A stretch of 6,378 nt of DNA from an uncultured Lachnospiraceae bacterium (GTDB lineage: Bacteria; Bacillota; Clostridia; Lachnospirales; Lachnospiraceae): assembly GCA_910577115.1 (NCBI GenBank), contig CAJTMC010000097.1:1-6378 (forward strand). Direction: 5' to 3'. Under the pieces are notes generated by a model. The model saw only the letters and a list, made by a program, of their open reading frames with translations, was not told where the DNA came from and searched no databases. The position numbers and the translations under genes are program-made. Shown piece by piece: positions 1-5,019 of the stretch (position 1 is the first letter of the stretch; every line of letters starts with the position of its first letter).

Positions 1-61
1 ATAATAAGTCTGACGTACAAGATCACTCTCTTTCGTATAGTTTTGTATGCAAACTTATTAT
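1..61. repeat. Imperfect AT-rich inverted repeat at the window edge
   Basis: Bases 1-9 (ATAATAAGT) are the exact reverse complement of bases 53-61. A second inner pair, TACAA at 16-20 with TTGTA at 43-47, can stack inside it, giving a two-part hairpin. It may continue left of the window. It could be a terminator or cruciform of whatever lies upstream. In DNA this AT-rich, a 9-bp match can also arise by chance. No gene is seen in 1-185. Confidence 0.3.
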
Positions 62-185
62 ACATGAGAAAGTGCCTTGTGCGTTATTTTATTTTTCAAA
101 AAGTTGTAAAGTGGTGTATGGGTATTATACTGTGTTTATATATATTTTTCAATTATACAGAAATAATGAGTGGAATTCTATAATG

Positions 186-330
186 TACCCCATAGGGTAG
201 ACAAATTTAAAAGTTCATTCCCTGAAATCGGACAGGTAAAAGCACCCATACCCCATGAAATGGACAGATGGCATTTCCAGTCCCTGATCTGTGGACAGAA
301 GCATATTCTATGCCCCGGCATCCGGACATT
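186..330 (+). repeat. Five degenerate direct repeats, about 31 bp apart
   Basis: A CCC(C)-spacer-(G)GACA motif recurs five times. The GACA cores begin at 200, 231, 263, 294 and 325, so the period is 31, 32, 31 and 31 bp, about three helical turns. The copies share a C-run 6-9 bases before the GGACA core but differ elsewhere. Examples are CCCTGAAATCGGACAG (220-235), CCCCATGAAATGGACAG (251-267) and CCCTGATCTGTGGACAG (282-298). Multiple spaced repeats at an element end are known for transposases of the IstA/TnsB/TniA kind. That assignment is inference; a protein-binding iteron array is the alternative. Confidence 0.5.
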
Positions 331-387
331 CTGCTTGTGATATAAGCACATCTATGGTAACTTTAATCTGAAAAAGGAGACAGAACC

Positions 388-575
388 ATGAGGGAATGAC
401 GCCAAAAGATATCCTGTTCCGTCTTAGATATGACCCGGATATGGTGCCAGTGCCCCGGTGGTGATGAACGTCAAGAAGATCCGGTGGGAATGCCAGCCAG
501 GGCACAATCAAACAGCTGATCCGGGAAGAGATTGCAAGAACTGATCCGCAAAACCAGCAAAATGGATTAAAATGA
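388..575 (+). pseudogene. Ruined small reading frame inside the IS-like remnant
   Basis: A good ribosome binding site (AAGGAG, 374-379) precedes an ATG at 388, but that frame stops after three codons. An overlapping ATG at 396 gives a 22-residue peptide starting MTPKDILFRLRYDPD and ending at 464. After a short gap another frame ends with TIKQLIREEIARTDPQNQ and stops at 573-575. The strong SD followed by pieces spread over several frames is what a decayed gene looks like. I do not recognise the family. The 100-codon antisense frame over the same DNA has no plausible protein character. Confidence 0.3.
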
Positions 576-683
576 GCCAAATACAACAACATAATACCAT
601 GGATGTTCAAACTTTTATGTGTCCATTATTTCGGGACTGAAAAGTCTATCTGCCCAATGATTAGGATGCATAATAACCACTGT

Positions 684-752
684 CTAAAAAGGGGGCTGTA
701 CTTTTTCTTCCTCTTCTTTCTTTTCCTTCTGCTTCTCCAGACGCTCATCCAT
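684..752 (-). other. 22-codon charged peptide frame, probable C-terminal relic
   Basis: The frame starts MDERLEKQKEKKEEEE and ends VQPPF before TAG. It is very rich in Lys and Glu, like the coiled-coil part of the FlxA-like protein encoded just upstream on the same strand. No ribosome binding site precedes the ATG at 752. The frame also stays open further upstream, through residues QMPLFTPCSY, to a stop near 783. It therefore looks more like the tail of a lost gene than a complete small gene. Whether it is translated cannot be judged from sequence. Confidence 0.25.
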
Positions 753-762
753 GTAAGAGCAA

Positions 763-796
763 GGAGTGAATAAAGGCATCTGATTTTATCCACTCC
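763..796 (-). terminator. Possible terminator hairpin after the FlxA-like gene
   Basis: Read on the minus strand, GGAGTGGATAAA (796-785) pairs over 12 bp, with one G-T wobble, with TTTATTCACTCC (774-763). The loop is 10 bases. The wobble pairs only in minus-strand RNA; on the plus strand it is an A-C mismatch. This fits transcription from the gene ending at 824, about 28 bp upstream. No clear T-run follows, so it may be a transcript-end stabiliser rather than a full intrinsic terminator. Confidence 0.4.
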
Positions 797-823
797 CCGC
801 AAACACCCTATTAGAGAAACGTC

Positions 824-1399
824 TTAAGCACGGCTGGTAACTACTGCATGCTGCCTCCTATATGTGTCATTATCCTTTTGCGCCAGTTCGCTTTCCACCT
901 GAGCTAATTTTTTCTCCAGCTCTTTGGTCTTTTCCTTATCTCCGGAAGCTTTTCTGATCTGCTGTTCTAACTGCTGTTTCTTCTTTTTTAATTTCTCAAT
1001 TTCCCTGTCAACCGCATCCGTATTACCAGTGACTTCTTCTGCATCGTCTTCCCGGCGACCCGATTTTACTTTGGGCTGTTCAGCTTTTTTATCTTTTTCA
1101 GAGCTATTGGCTCTCACACCTGACTCCCCATTTCTATCTGCACCACCGACTTTTTTCGGATCATCATACAGCACTTTCGGATTGCCGTTTTCATCCTTCC
1201 CCATATGATATAACCCGCTTGGTCTGCTACCGGACTGCTCGCTGCTGATATATTCGTCTTTTGGAACCGGAATATTCTCGCTGTTTTTTCCTGTATCCTG
1301 CCCCTTTCCAACTTCCTTTGCTTTCTCCCTCTCTTCTTGCAGCCTTTCCAAATAATCATTTTTGTAATCCTTATAATTACTGTTTACTTCCATTGACAT
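824..1399 (-). CDS. FlxA-like coiled-coil protein, function unknown
   Basis: A 191-residue, highly charged, soluble protein with no signal peptide or membrane segment. Residues 1-35 are Lys/Glu-rich and probably helical. Residues 36-125 are Gly/Ser/Asp-rich and look disordered, apart from a short ordered-looking stretch around 50-80 (SSEQSGSRPSGLYHMGKDE then PKVLYDDPKK). Residues 128-176 form a clear coiled coil with regular Leu/Ile spacing (DREIEKLKKKKQQLEQQI, then ELEKKLAQVESELAQ), which is the pattern I associate with the FlxA-like family. A short tail, YRRQHAVVTSRA, follows. The start at 1399 is supported by AGGAGG 8 bases upstream; a second in-frame ATG two codons later is less well spaced. 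The gene is monocistronic, on the opposite strand from the two-component system, and intact among relics. The family call rests on memory of similar proteins in gut Clostridia. No molecular role is known to me. Confidence 0.75.
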   Translation of the reverse strand: MSMEVNSNYKDYKNDYLERLQEEREKAKEVGKGQDTGKNSENIPVPKDEYISSEQSGSRPSGLYHMGKDENGNPKVLYDDPKKVGGADRNGESGVRANSSEKDKKAEQPKVKSGRREDDAEEVTGNTDAVDREIEKLKKKKQQLEQQIRKASGDKEKTKELEKKLAQVESELAQKDNDTYRRQHAVVTSRA

Positions 1400-1487
1400 A
1401 ATTTTGTCCTCCTATTTGAAAAATAATTTTAAACTAACATATCCACATTTATTTCCACGTTTAAACAGAAACTGAAATGCTCGCCTC

Positions 1488-1619
1488 CTATTCCGCCGAA
1501 ACTATCTCTCCCGTTTTTATCTCCATGCAGACATAATAATGCCTAACCTCCCCTGTCAAATGCCATTTCTCCTTTTGTTCATCTGATAAAGCTCCACTTT
1601 CAACTGTAATGTAAGGCAT
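1488..1619 (-). pseudogene. Truncated 4-oxalocrotonate tautomerase-like fragment fused to unrelated sequence
   Basis: The first 18 residues, MPYITVESGALSDEQKEK, are a textbook 4-oxalocrotonate tautomerase (4-OT) N-terminus: Pro right after the initiator Met (the catalytic base in this superfamily), then the first beta strand and the start of the first helix. A normal 4-OT-like protein has about 60-70 residues and goes on with a Leu-rich helix and a second strand. Here residue 19 switches abruptly to WHLTGEVRHYYVC and 25 further residues unlike the family, ending at TAG (43 residues in all). Start choice is firm: the ribosome binding site AAGGAG lies just upstream. I read it as a deletion or recombination product. 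The 25-residue tail has the look of real coding sequence (HLTGEVRHYYVCMEIKTGE) but I cannot name its source. An expressed 43-residue peptide remains possible, but it could not form the usual 4-OT fold. Confidence 0.6.
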
Positions 1620-1656
1620 TCTAGTTCTCCTTTCCGTCTCATTTTTTGCCAGCTTA

Positions 1657-1687
1657 TTAATAATGCTTTCCTAAAATCTTTCGTCAA
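1657..1687 (-). promoter_or_regulatory. Weak promoter candidate for the tautomerase fragment
   Basis: On the minus strand TTGACG (1687-1682) is followed 19 bases later by TATTAA (1662-1657), upstream of the fragment that starts at 1619. The -35 matches 5 of 6 consensus positions, but the -10 only 4 of 6, and the spacer is long. Nothing else is visible between 1620 and 1753. Confidence 0.22.
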
Positions 1688-1753
1688 AAAAACTTTAATT
1701 TCAAACCCGGATTGCACCAAGTGACTATAAATTGCATGAAATAACCATAAAGT

Positions 1754-2059
1754 TTATAGCATCACCACCGCCTGGAGCTTTTCTGCGTCACAGGAAACGG
1801 CAAAATCACCCCCGTATTTATCCGCCACGGCCTTCACGTTCGACAGGCCGGTGCCTTCCGTGTCCTGCACTTTTTTCACCACGGGATTCCTTACAGAGAA
1901 ACTCAGCTTCCCGCCCTCCTGCACCAGGTTGACGTGGATGACGGCTTTCCTCAGCCCACCTATGTTGCCCACCCGAAATATCATGGAAACGCCCCGCTCC
2001 CTTTTGTGTTGGTTTCCGACGGTTATAAGGTTTTTTGACTCCTTTTCTATAACTGCTTT
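1754..2059 (-). pseudogene. C-terminal ATP-binding fragment of a GHKL (AgrC/VirS-type) sensor kinase
   Basis: The frame ending at 1754 carries the end of a GHKL ATPase domain: strand-like residues LVQEGGKLSFSVRNPV, then the glycine-rich G2 box GTGLSNVKAVADKYGG, then a terminal strand (AVSCDAEKLQAVVML). This is the typical C-terminus of peptide-sensing kinases of the AgrC/VirS group, which phosphorylate LytTR-type regulators. Membrane segments, the phospho-accepting His region and a proper N box are all missing. The frame is open back only to a TGA at 2060-2062. An ATG at 1984 gives 76 residues but has no ribosome binding site. The stretch about 1780-2000 is visibly more GC-rich than its neighbours, suggesting separate origin. 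Truncation is certain; the exact 5' limit of homology is not. Confidence 0.6.
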
Positions 2060-2215
2060 TCAATTCACCACAAATGAGCCGCAGTCATATGTATTTGGTG
2101 GCAGAAACCATCCTCTACCTATTCCCTGCGCCGGCTCCGCTATGATAGTCAGTTCCGCATCATCAAAAATGCATCTAATTGACTGCGTAAGATTATTTTT
2201 CTTGTCAAAGTTCAT
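2060..2215 (-). other. 51-codon reading frame of unknown function
   Basis: The frame starts MNFDKKNNLTQSIRC and runs through DDAELTIIAEPAQG and GWFLPPNTYDCGSF to TGA. It is in the same frame as the kinase fragment that follows, separated only by that TGA, so the two could once have been one gene. The composition looks protein-like, but no ribosome binding site precedes the ATG at 2215 and I recognise no family. It could be a relic or a fortuitous frame. Confidence 0.25.
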
Positions 2216-2287
2216 GGGATATAATGTTGTAGTGAATATTTACGTCTGCAGACTTGTTATAGTTCATTTTGATGGATATAATATTAT
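2201..2287 (+). repeat. Two imperfect direct copies of a promoter-like block
   Basis: CTTGTCAAAGTTCAT (2201-2215) followed by GGGATATAATGTTGT recurs as CTTGTTATAGTTCAT (2253-2267) followed, after six extra bases, by GGATATAATATTAT. The second copy is 52 bp downstream of the first. Each copy carries a perfect TATAAT, but only the second has a usable -35 spacing. A local duplication with an indel would explain it. Confidence 0.45.
2254..2282 (+). promoter_or_regulatory. Constitutive-type promoter candidate upstream of the two-component system
   Basis: TTGTTA (2254-2259), a 17-bp spacer and a perfect TATAAT (2277-2282) match the housekeeping sigma consensus, with 4 of 6 at -35 and 6 of 6 at -10. 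Transcription would start near 2290 and give a roughly 230-base leader before the response regulator start at 2519. That leader would include the inverted repeat at 2298-2354. It could supply basal kinase/regulator expression beside the regulated promoter at 2463-2494. AT-rich DNA yields such matches by chance, so this is tentative. Confidence 0.4.
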
Positions 2288-2297
2288 GGTATTACTC

Positions 2298-2354
2298 CAG
2301 CGGTTAAATATCGCACCAGATTACGCAGAACAAATCTTCCGAATTTAACCGCCG
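2298..2354. repeat. 10-bp perfect inverted repeat, 33-bp loop
   Basis: GCGGTTAAAT (2300-2309) is exactly mirrored by ATTTAACCGC (2343-2352), with two more pairs beyond one mismatch. No T-run follows on either strand, so it is not an ordinary terminator. It may be a binding site, a leader-RNA hairpin or a relic of a mobile-element end. From here to 2460 I see no gene on either strand. Confidence 0.45.
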
Positions 2355-2462
2355 GCGGATATCTAAAAAAATCAGATTAAGGGCGCAATAAACATCTATC
2401 GGATATGGCTCATTCTGAAAGATGCACAAAAGCCTGTTGATATTCGAAAAAAAAATAGGAAC

Positions 2463-2494
2463 TTGACCACTTTTTGACTTTTAAGCTTTATAAT
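2463..2494 (+). promoter_or_regulatory. Response-regulator operator and promoter (autoregulation)
   Basis: Two TTGAC pentamers (2463-2467 and 2474-2478) lie 11 bp apart, one helical turn, and 10 bases after the second is a perfect -10, TATAAT (2489-2494). There is no -35 at the normal 17-bp distance. Tandem repeats in its place are typical of promoters activated by dimers of OmpR-family regulators. The same arrangement, base for base in its key positions, stands before the lipoprotein gene at 4955-4986. The operator role is inferred from that repetition and from its position 24 bases ahead of a regulator gene of this family. Confidence 0.65.
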
Positions 2495-2504
2495 ATTTTA
2501 GATT

Positions 2505-2510
2505 AGGAGG
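2505..2510 (+). promoter_or_regulatory. Ribosome binding site of the response regulator
   Basis: AGGAGG lies 8 bases before the ATG at 2519 and fixes this start. There is no competing in-frame start upstream. Confidence 0.85.
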
Positions 2511-2518
2511 TTTTTGCT

Positions 2519-3193
2519 ATGGCATATAAGATACTCATTGTTGATGATGAAAAAATGCTGACTGAATTATTATCAAGCCACTTGCAGGATTGTGGATATG
2601 AGACTTTTGTAGCGGAAGATGCGGAGCAGGCAATATCAATGCTGAATAGATATCCAGATTTAATTTTGCTTGACATCAACATGCCCGAAATGGACGGATT
2701 GGAGCTATGCAAGATTATCCGTAATAATGTCACCTGCCCTATATTGTTTTTGACAGCTCGGATTACAGAACAGGACAAGGTAAACGGTTTGCAGGTCGGC
2801 GGCGATGACTACATAACCAAGCCTTTTAGTTTACAAGAATTGACCGCAAGGGTGGCGGCTCACCTGCGGAGGGACGAGAGAAGCAAGTGTACTCCTAAAA
2901 TCGTATCTTCACAAGGCTTAATTGTAAATCTTGCTGAACGCAAAATTTTTTATGGAGAAACGGAGCTGAACTTATCAAATCGTGAATTTGATATTGTCGA
3001 GTTTCTGATGAGTAACGCTAACCAGATATTTGATAAAGAACGGATATACGAAGCCGTATGGGGTTTTAATGCTGAGGGCGACAGCAATGTTATTAAAGAG
3101 CATATCCGAAAAATCAGAAATAAACTGACGGAAGCTACGGGCAAGGAATATATAGAAACAGTTTGGGGGATGGGATATAGATGGAAAAAATGA
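2519..3193 (+). CDS. OmpR/PhoB-family response regulator
   Basis: A 224-residue cytoplasmic DNA-binding regulator, the usual length for the family. The receiver domain spans residues 3-116: acidic pocket D9/D10, phospho-accepting D52 in LILLDINMPEMDG, switch residues T79 and Y98, and conserved K101 in DDYITKPF. A winged-helix domain covers about 128-223, with LSNREFDIVEFLM, the recognition helix around 188-202 (DSNVIKEHIRKIRNKL) and the wing ending in TVWGMGYRW. All key residues are present, so it should be functional. The kinase gene overlaps its last codons, so the two are translationally coupled partners. It is probably a transcription activator for its own promoter and for the lipoprotein promoter, both of which carry TTGAC tandem repeats. 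Subfamily placement near SpaR/NisR/CprR-type regulators is inferred from the partner kinase and the operator layout, and is not certain. Confidence 0.95.
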   Translation: MAYKILIVDDEKMLTELLSSHLQDCGYETFVAEDAEQAISMLNRYPDLILLDINMPEMDGLELCKIIRNNVTCPILFLTARITEQDKVNGLQVGGDDYITKPFSLQELTARVAAHLRRDERSKCTPKIVSSQGLIVNLAERKIFYGETELNLSNREFDIVEFLMSNANQIFDKERIYEAVWGFNAEGDSNVIKEHIRKIRNKLTEATGKEYIETVWGMGYRWKK

Positions 3194-4464
3194 AGAAAGT
3201 AAAATCTATTAAAAGTGCATTTATCTGGACGGTTGCCATTACAATGATAATTGTTTTTACATCCTCTGCTTTGACAATTTATATCTGTTATCGTATGCAG
3301 AAGAATATCCTCCCCGACTCACAGGAAATTTGGCTGCATACACAGACTATTATGGCAGACGGGACAGTATCTGAGGCAAAGCAAAGATTGATACTTGATG
3401 AACCTTCTAAAGTGTCTATACTTGCCCCCGATAAATCGGAAGAAGAAAAGTTAGGGGATACAGAATTTACAATAGAGAAAATAGAATCCAGCTTCTCCAT
3501 ACTTCGCCCGAAACAACAGTTACTATATAGAGCAATAAGCATTTCTATGGTAGGACTTCCTTTTATCTATTCAGTTATAGGAATCATGTTATGTGCATGG
3601 TGGTTTTATAGGAAAAAGCTATCGCCGCCAATTCAGGTTCTTGCAGATGCAACAAAGCATATAAAGGGGCAAGACCTTGATTTTACGGTTGCTTATAACA
3701 GTAACGATGAATTAGGCAGGCTCTGCACAGCTTTTGAAGAAATGCGGCAAGTTTTGTATGACAACAACCGACAGCTATGGAATATGATTGAGCAGCGGAG
3801 AATTTTACAGGCATCAGTGGCACATGACCTCAGAAATCCGATTGCGATTATAGAGGGCTATGTCGAATATATGCAGCAATGCTTTACAAATGGAAGTCTG
3901 AATGATGAGAAATTGCAGCATACACTATCCAACCTTGCGATAACCTCAAAACGACTTGAGCGTTATACAGACTATATTCGTGATTTGAATACCATAGAAG
4001 AAACCGAAACAAAGTATTCTGTCGTTCAGTTGCCAGATTTTTTGAAAAATGCTACAGAAAGCCTTTCACTTATTGCAGAACAGCATAGCCTGAAGATTGA
4101 ATATCATTCTACCGTATCCGAATGTCAAGTAAAATTAGATGAGCAAATATTTTACCGTATTGTTGAGAATATCTTTTCCAATGCCATTCGATATGCTAAT
4201 AGCAAAGTGAGTTTCCGATACACATTTATTGATGATGTACTTACTATAACCATTACAGACGACGGCAAAGGATTTTCAAAGGCAATGCTCCGCAAAAAGA
4301 ATACCTTTCTTTATTCTGAGGATAAAACGGGTGAACATATGGGATTGGGATTGGCTACAAGCCGTGTCCTTAGCCAGAAACACGGCGGATGTTTAGAACT
4401 TTCCAATGTTGCTCCGAGTGGAGCTTGTGTAACAATGAAACTTGCAGTCAACAAAGTGGGGTGA
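3181..4464 (+). CDS. Membrane sensor histidine kinase, partner of the upstream regulator
   Basis: A 427-residue kinase with two membrane segments (about 14-36 and 119-142) enclosing a small external domain of about 80 residues. A HAMP linker (about 143-195) leads to the H box with phospho-accepting H215 in ASVAHDLRNPIAII. The ATP-binding domain has N330/N334 in VENIFSNAIRYA (N box), D360-G364 in DDGKGF (G1) and GLGLA at 388-392 (G2). All catalytic elements are intact. It should phosphorylate D52 of the regulator. The start at 3181 overlaps the regulator by 13 bases; an alternative Met at 3190 gives the classic ATGA 4-base overlap, and the sequence does not settle which is used. The AHDLRNP H box and compact external domain recall the SpaK/NisK/CprK group that senses antimicrobial peptides (family knowledge). 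The ligand here is unknown. Confidence 0.94.
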   Translation: MEKMKKVKSIKSAFIWTVAITMIIVFTSSALTIYICYRMQKNILPDSQEIWLHTQTIMADGTVSEAKQRLILDEPSKVSILAPDKSEEEKLGDTEFTIEKIESSFSILRPKQQLLYRAISISMVGLPFIYSVIGIMLCAWWFYRKKLSPPIQVLADATKHIKGQDLDFTVAYNSNDELGRLCTAFEEMRQVLYDNNRQLWNMIEQRRILQASVAHDLRNPIAIIEGYVEYMQQCFTNGSLNDEKLQHTLSNLAITSKRLERYTDYIRDLNTIEETETKYSVVQLPDFLKNATESLSLIAEQHSLKIEYHSTVSECQVKLDEQIFYRIVENIFSNAIRYANSKVSFRYTFIDDVLTITITDDGKGFSKAMLRKKNTFLYSEDKTGEHMGLGLATSRVLSQKHGGCLELSNVAPSGACVTMKLAVNKVG

Positions 4465-4484
4465 TATTTTATTTGGAGTAAAAA

Positions 4485-4529
4485 GTGATTGGCAAAGAAT
4501 CAAATCAAGATTTATTTTGGAGGAATTAA
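4485..4529 (+). other. 14-codon leader-like frame after the kinase
   Basis: GTG at 4485 is preceded by GGAG with a 6-base gap and opens a frame reading MIGKESNQDLFWRN, then TAA. It begins 20 bases after the kinase stop. The next small membrane frame continues in the same phase immediately after this TAA, and its ribosome binding site lies inside this frame. It is either a coupled leader peptide or the front of a 41-codon gene broken by a nonsense change. Confidence 0.3.
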
Positions 4530-4610
4530 ATAAGTATTGTGTTTGATGCGTGGACATATTCTTGGATTATATGGGTAATTTATGCGATTTATAGATTTGT
4601 TGCAAAATAG
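4530..4610 (+). CDS. Tiny single-pass membrane protein with unusual start
   Basis: The frame encodes a strongly hydrophobic, Trp/Tyr-rich segment (FDAWTYSWIIWVIYAIYR) followed by FVAK and TAG, enough for one membrane helix with a positive C-terminal end. GGAGG (4519-4523) is ideally spaced (6 bases) for an ATA codon at 4530, which would give 26 residues. The first standard start is GTG at 4539 (23 residues), 15 bases from the SD, which is rather far. The good SD, membrane-helix composition and position between kinase and terminator support a real gene. The start codon is odd: a non-standard AUA start, a distant GTG, or a mutated ATG. No family recognised. Confidence 0.45.
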   Translation: MSIVFDAWTYSWIIWVIYAIYRFVAK

Positions 4611-4646
4611 ATAAATAGAAATTTAACAGTTGAAAGGTGGTAAGTA

Positions 4647-4826
4647 ATTGTTCGCTTTTCGGCAGGCATCGGAATTATCCTTCTTTTGATAGGTCTTCTG
4701 CTTGCTGTTGTTTTGACAAATGAAATAAAATTGATCCATCCGATTGTTGGGTACATTTGTATTGGATACTGGATTGACTTACTTTTGCTTATAGTTTGCG
4801 TCGCCGTTTCTTCAAAAAAGCACTGA
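4647..4826 (+). CDS. Small two-helix membrane protein, start unresolved
   Basis: About 59 residues form two hydrophobic helices: roughly 5-23 (SAGIGIILLLIGLLLAVVL) and 33-54 (from IVGYICIGYW through LLLLIVCVAV), joined by a short TNEIKLIH loop and ended by SSKKH. The AAAGGTGG ribosome binding site (4633-4640) sits just upstream, but the frame has a TAA at 4641-4643 and then GTA, ATT, GTT: no ATG, GTG or TTG until well inside the first helix. I give the ATT at 4647 as a nominal start. Either AUU/GUA initiation occurs or an indel has removed the start. With one base fewer at 4646-4647, a GTG at 4638 would be in frame. It lies just ahead of the terminator, so it is probably the last gene of the regulator-kinase transcript. 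Its role may be accessory to sensing or immunity, but nothing in the sequence shows this. Confidence 0.5.
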   Translation: MVRFSAGIGIILLLIGLLLAVVLTNEIKLIHPIVGYICIGYWIDLLLLIVCVAVSSKKH

Positions 4827-4880
4827 AAATGTTAAAAAATTCCCATTTATAGAGCAACATAAATACATAAAGAGTAAGAC

Positions 4881-4941
4881 ACATAAGACGCAGAACCAGC
4901 AGACTTGTGAGAAATCACGGTTTGTTGGTTTTTTCTTATGT
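4881..4941 (+). terminator. Nested-stem intrinsic terminator ending the two-component transcript
   Basis: AACCAGCA (4894-4901) pairs with TGTTGGTT (4923-4930), with one wobble. Inside it, GTGA and TCAC close on a GAAA loop, which is a GNRA tetraloop. A T-run (4929-4934) follows the main stem. An outer 8-bp pair, ACATAAGA (4881-4888) with TCTTATGT (4934-4941), encloses everything and could also work in the opposite direction. It separates the small membrane frames from the lipoprotein promoter. Confidence 0.8.
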
Positions 4942-4954
4942 AATTTTCTATTCC

Positions 4955-4986
4955 TTGACCGCATTTTGACATTTGGTTTTTATAAT
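4955..4986 (+). promoter_or_regulatory. Response-regulator operator and promoter of the lipoprotein operon
   Basis: TTGAC at 4955-4959 and again at 4966-4970 (11-bp period) is followed after 10 bases by TATAAT (4981-4986). The key spacings are identical to the promoter of the response regulator at 2463-2494, and the shared core extends to CTTGACC-N-C-N-TTTTGAC-N-TTT. There is no conventional -35. I infer activation by the phosphorylated regulator encoded at 2519-3193. Confidence 0.65.
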
Positions 4987-5019
4987 TGAAATACATCAAA
5001 CATGACAGGAGGATAAACA

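Larger units (their letters stand above)
186..660. mobile_element. Decayed insertion-sequence-like remnant
   Basis: The repeat array on the left is matched by an inverted, imperfect copy on the right. Bases 214-242 (TTCATTCCCTGAAATCG...AAAAG) resemble the reverse complement of 612-641 (TTCAGTCCCGAAATAATGG...AAAAG). Outside them GGGTAGACA (near 195-203) is mirrored by GGGCAGATAGAC in reverse at about 644-655. The roughly 470-bp interval holds only a broken reading frame, so this is either an internally deleted IS or a small non-autonomous element. IS21-like ancestry is a guess from the multiple end repeats. No intact transposase is visible. Confidence 0.35.

Noticed and set aside
186..330. CRISPR array
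   Set aside because: Spacing is regular, but the repeats are short, poorly conserved and only five, there are no identical repeat units, and no cas gene is near.
308..610. 100-codon minus-strand open frame
   Set aside because: It has no ribosome binding site, its Ser/Leu/Cys-rich composition is unlike real proteins, and it lies across the IS-like remnant and one of its 31-bp repeats.
924..1208. 94-codon plus-strand open frame
   Set aside because: It is antisense to the FlxA-like coiled coil; its runs of Phe and Ser are the mirror of Lys/Glu codons.
1851..2348. 165-codon plus-strand open frame, ending with residues LNIAPDYAEQIFRI
   Set aside because: It crosses the GHKL fragment antisense and a GC shift, has no ribosome binding site, and its repeated GYN segments simply mirror the duplicated promoter-like DNA.
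2340..2470. Open minus-strand translation through the region before the regulator
   Set aside because: It lacks a start codon and SD, runs through the promoter and a homopolymer A tract, and shows no family resemblance.
2463..2494. Ordinary sigma-A promoter with TTGACC as -35
   Set aside because: The spacer would be 20 bp here and again 20 bp at 4955-4986. The exact duplication of a second TTGAC one helical turn later fits an operator better.
2503..2778. 91-codon minus-strand frame
   Set aside because: It is fully antisense to the conserved receiver domain of the response regulator.
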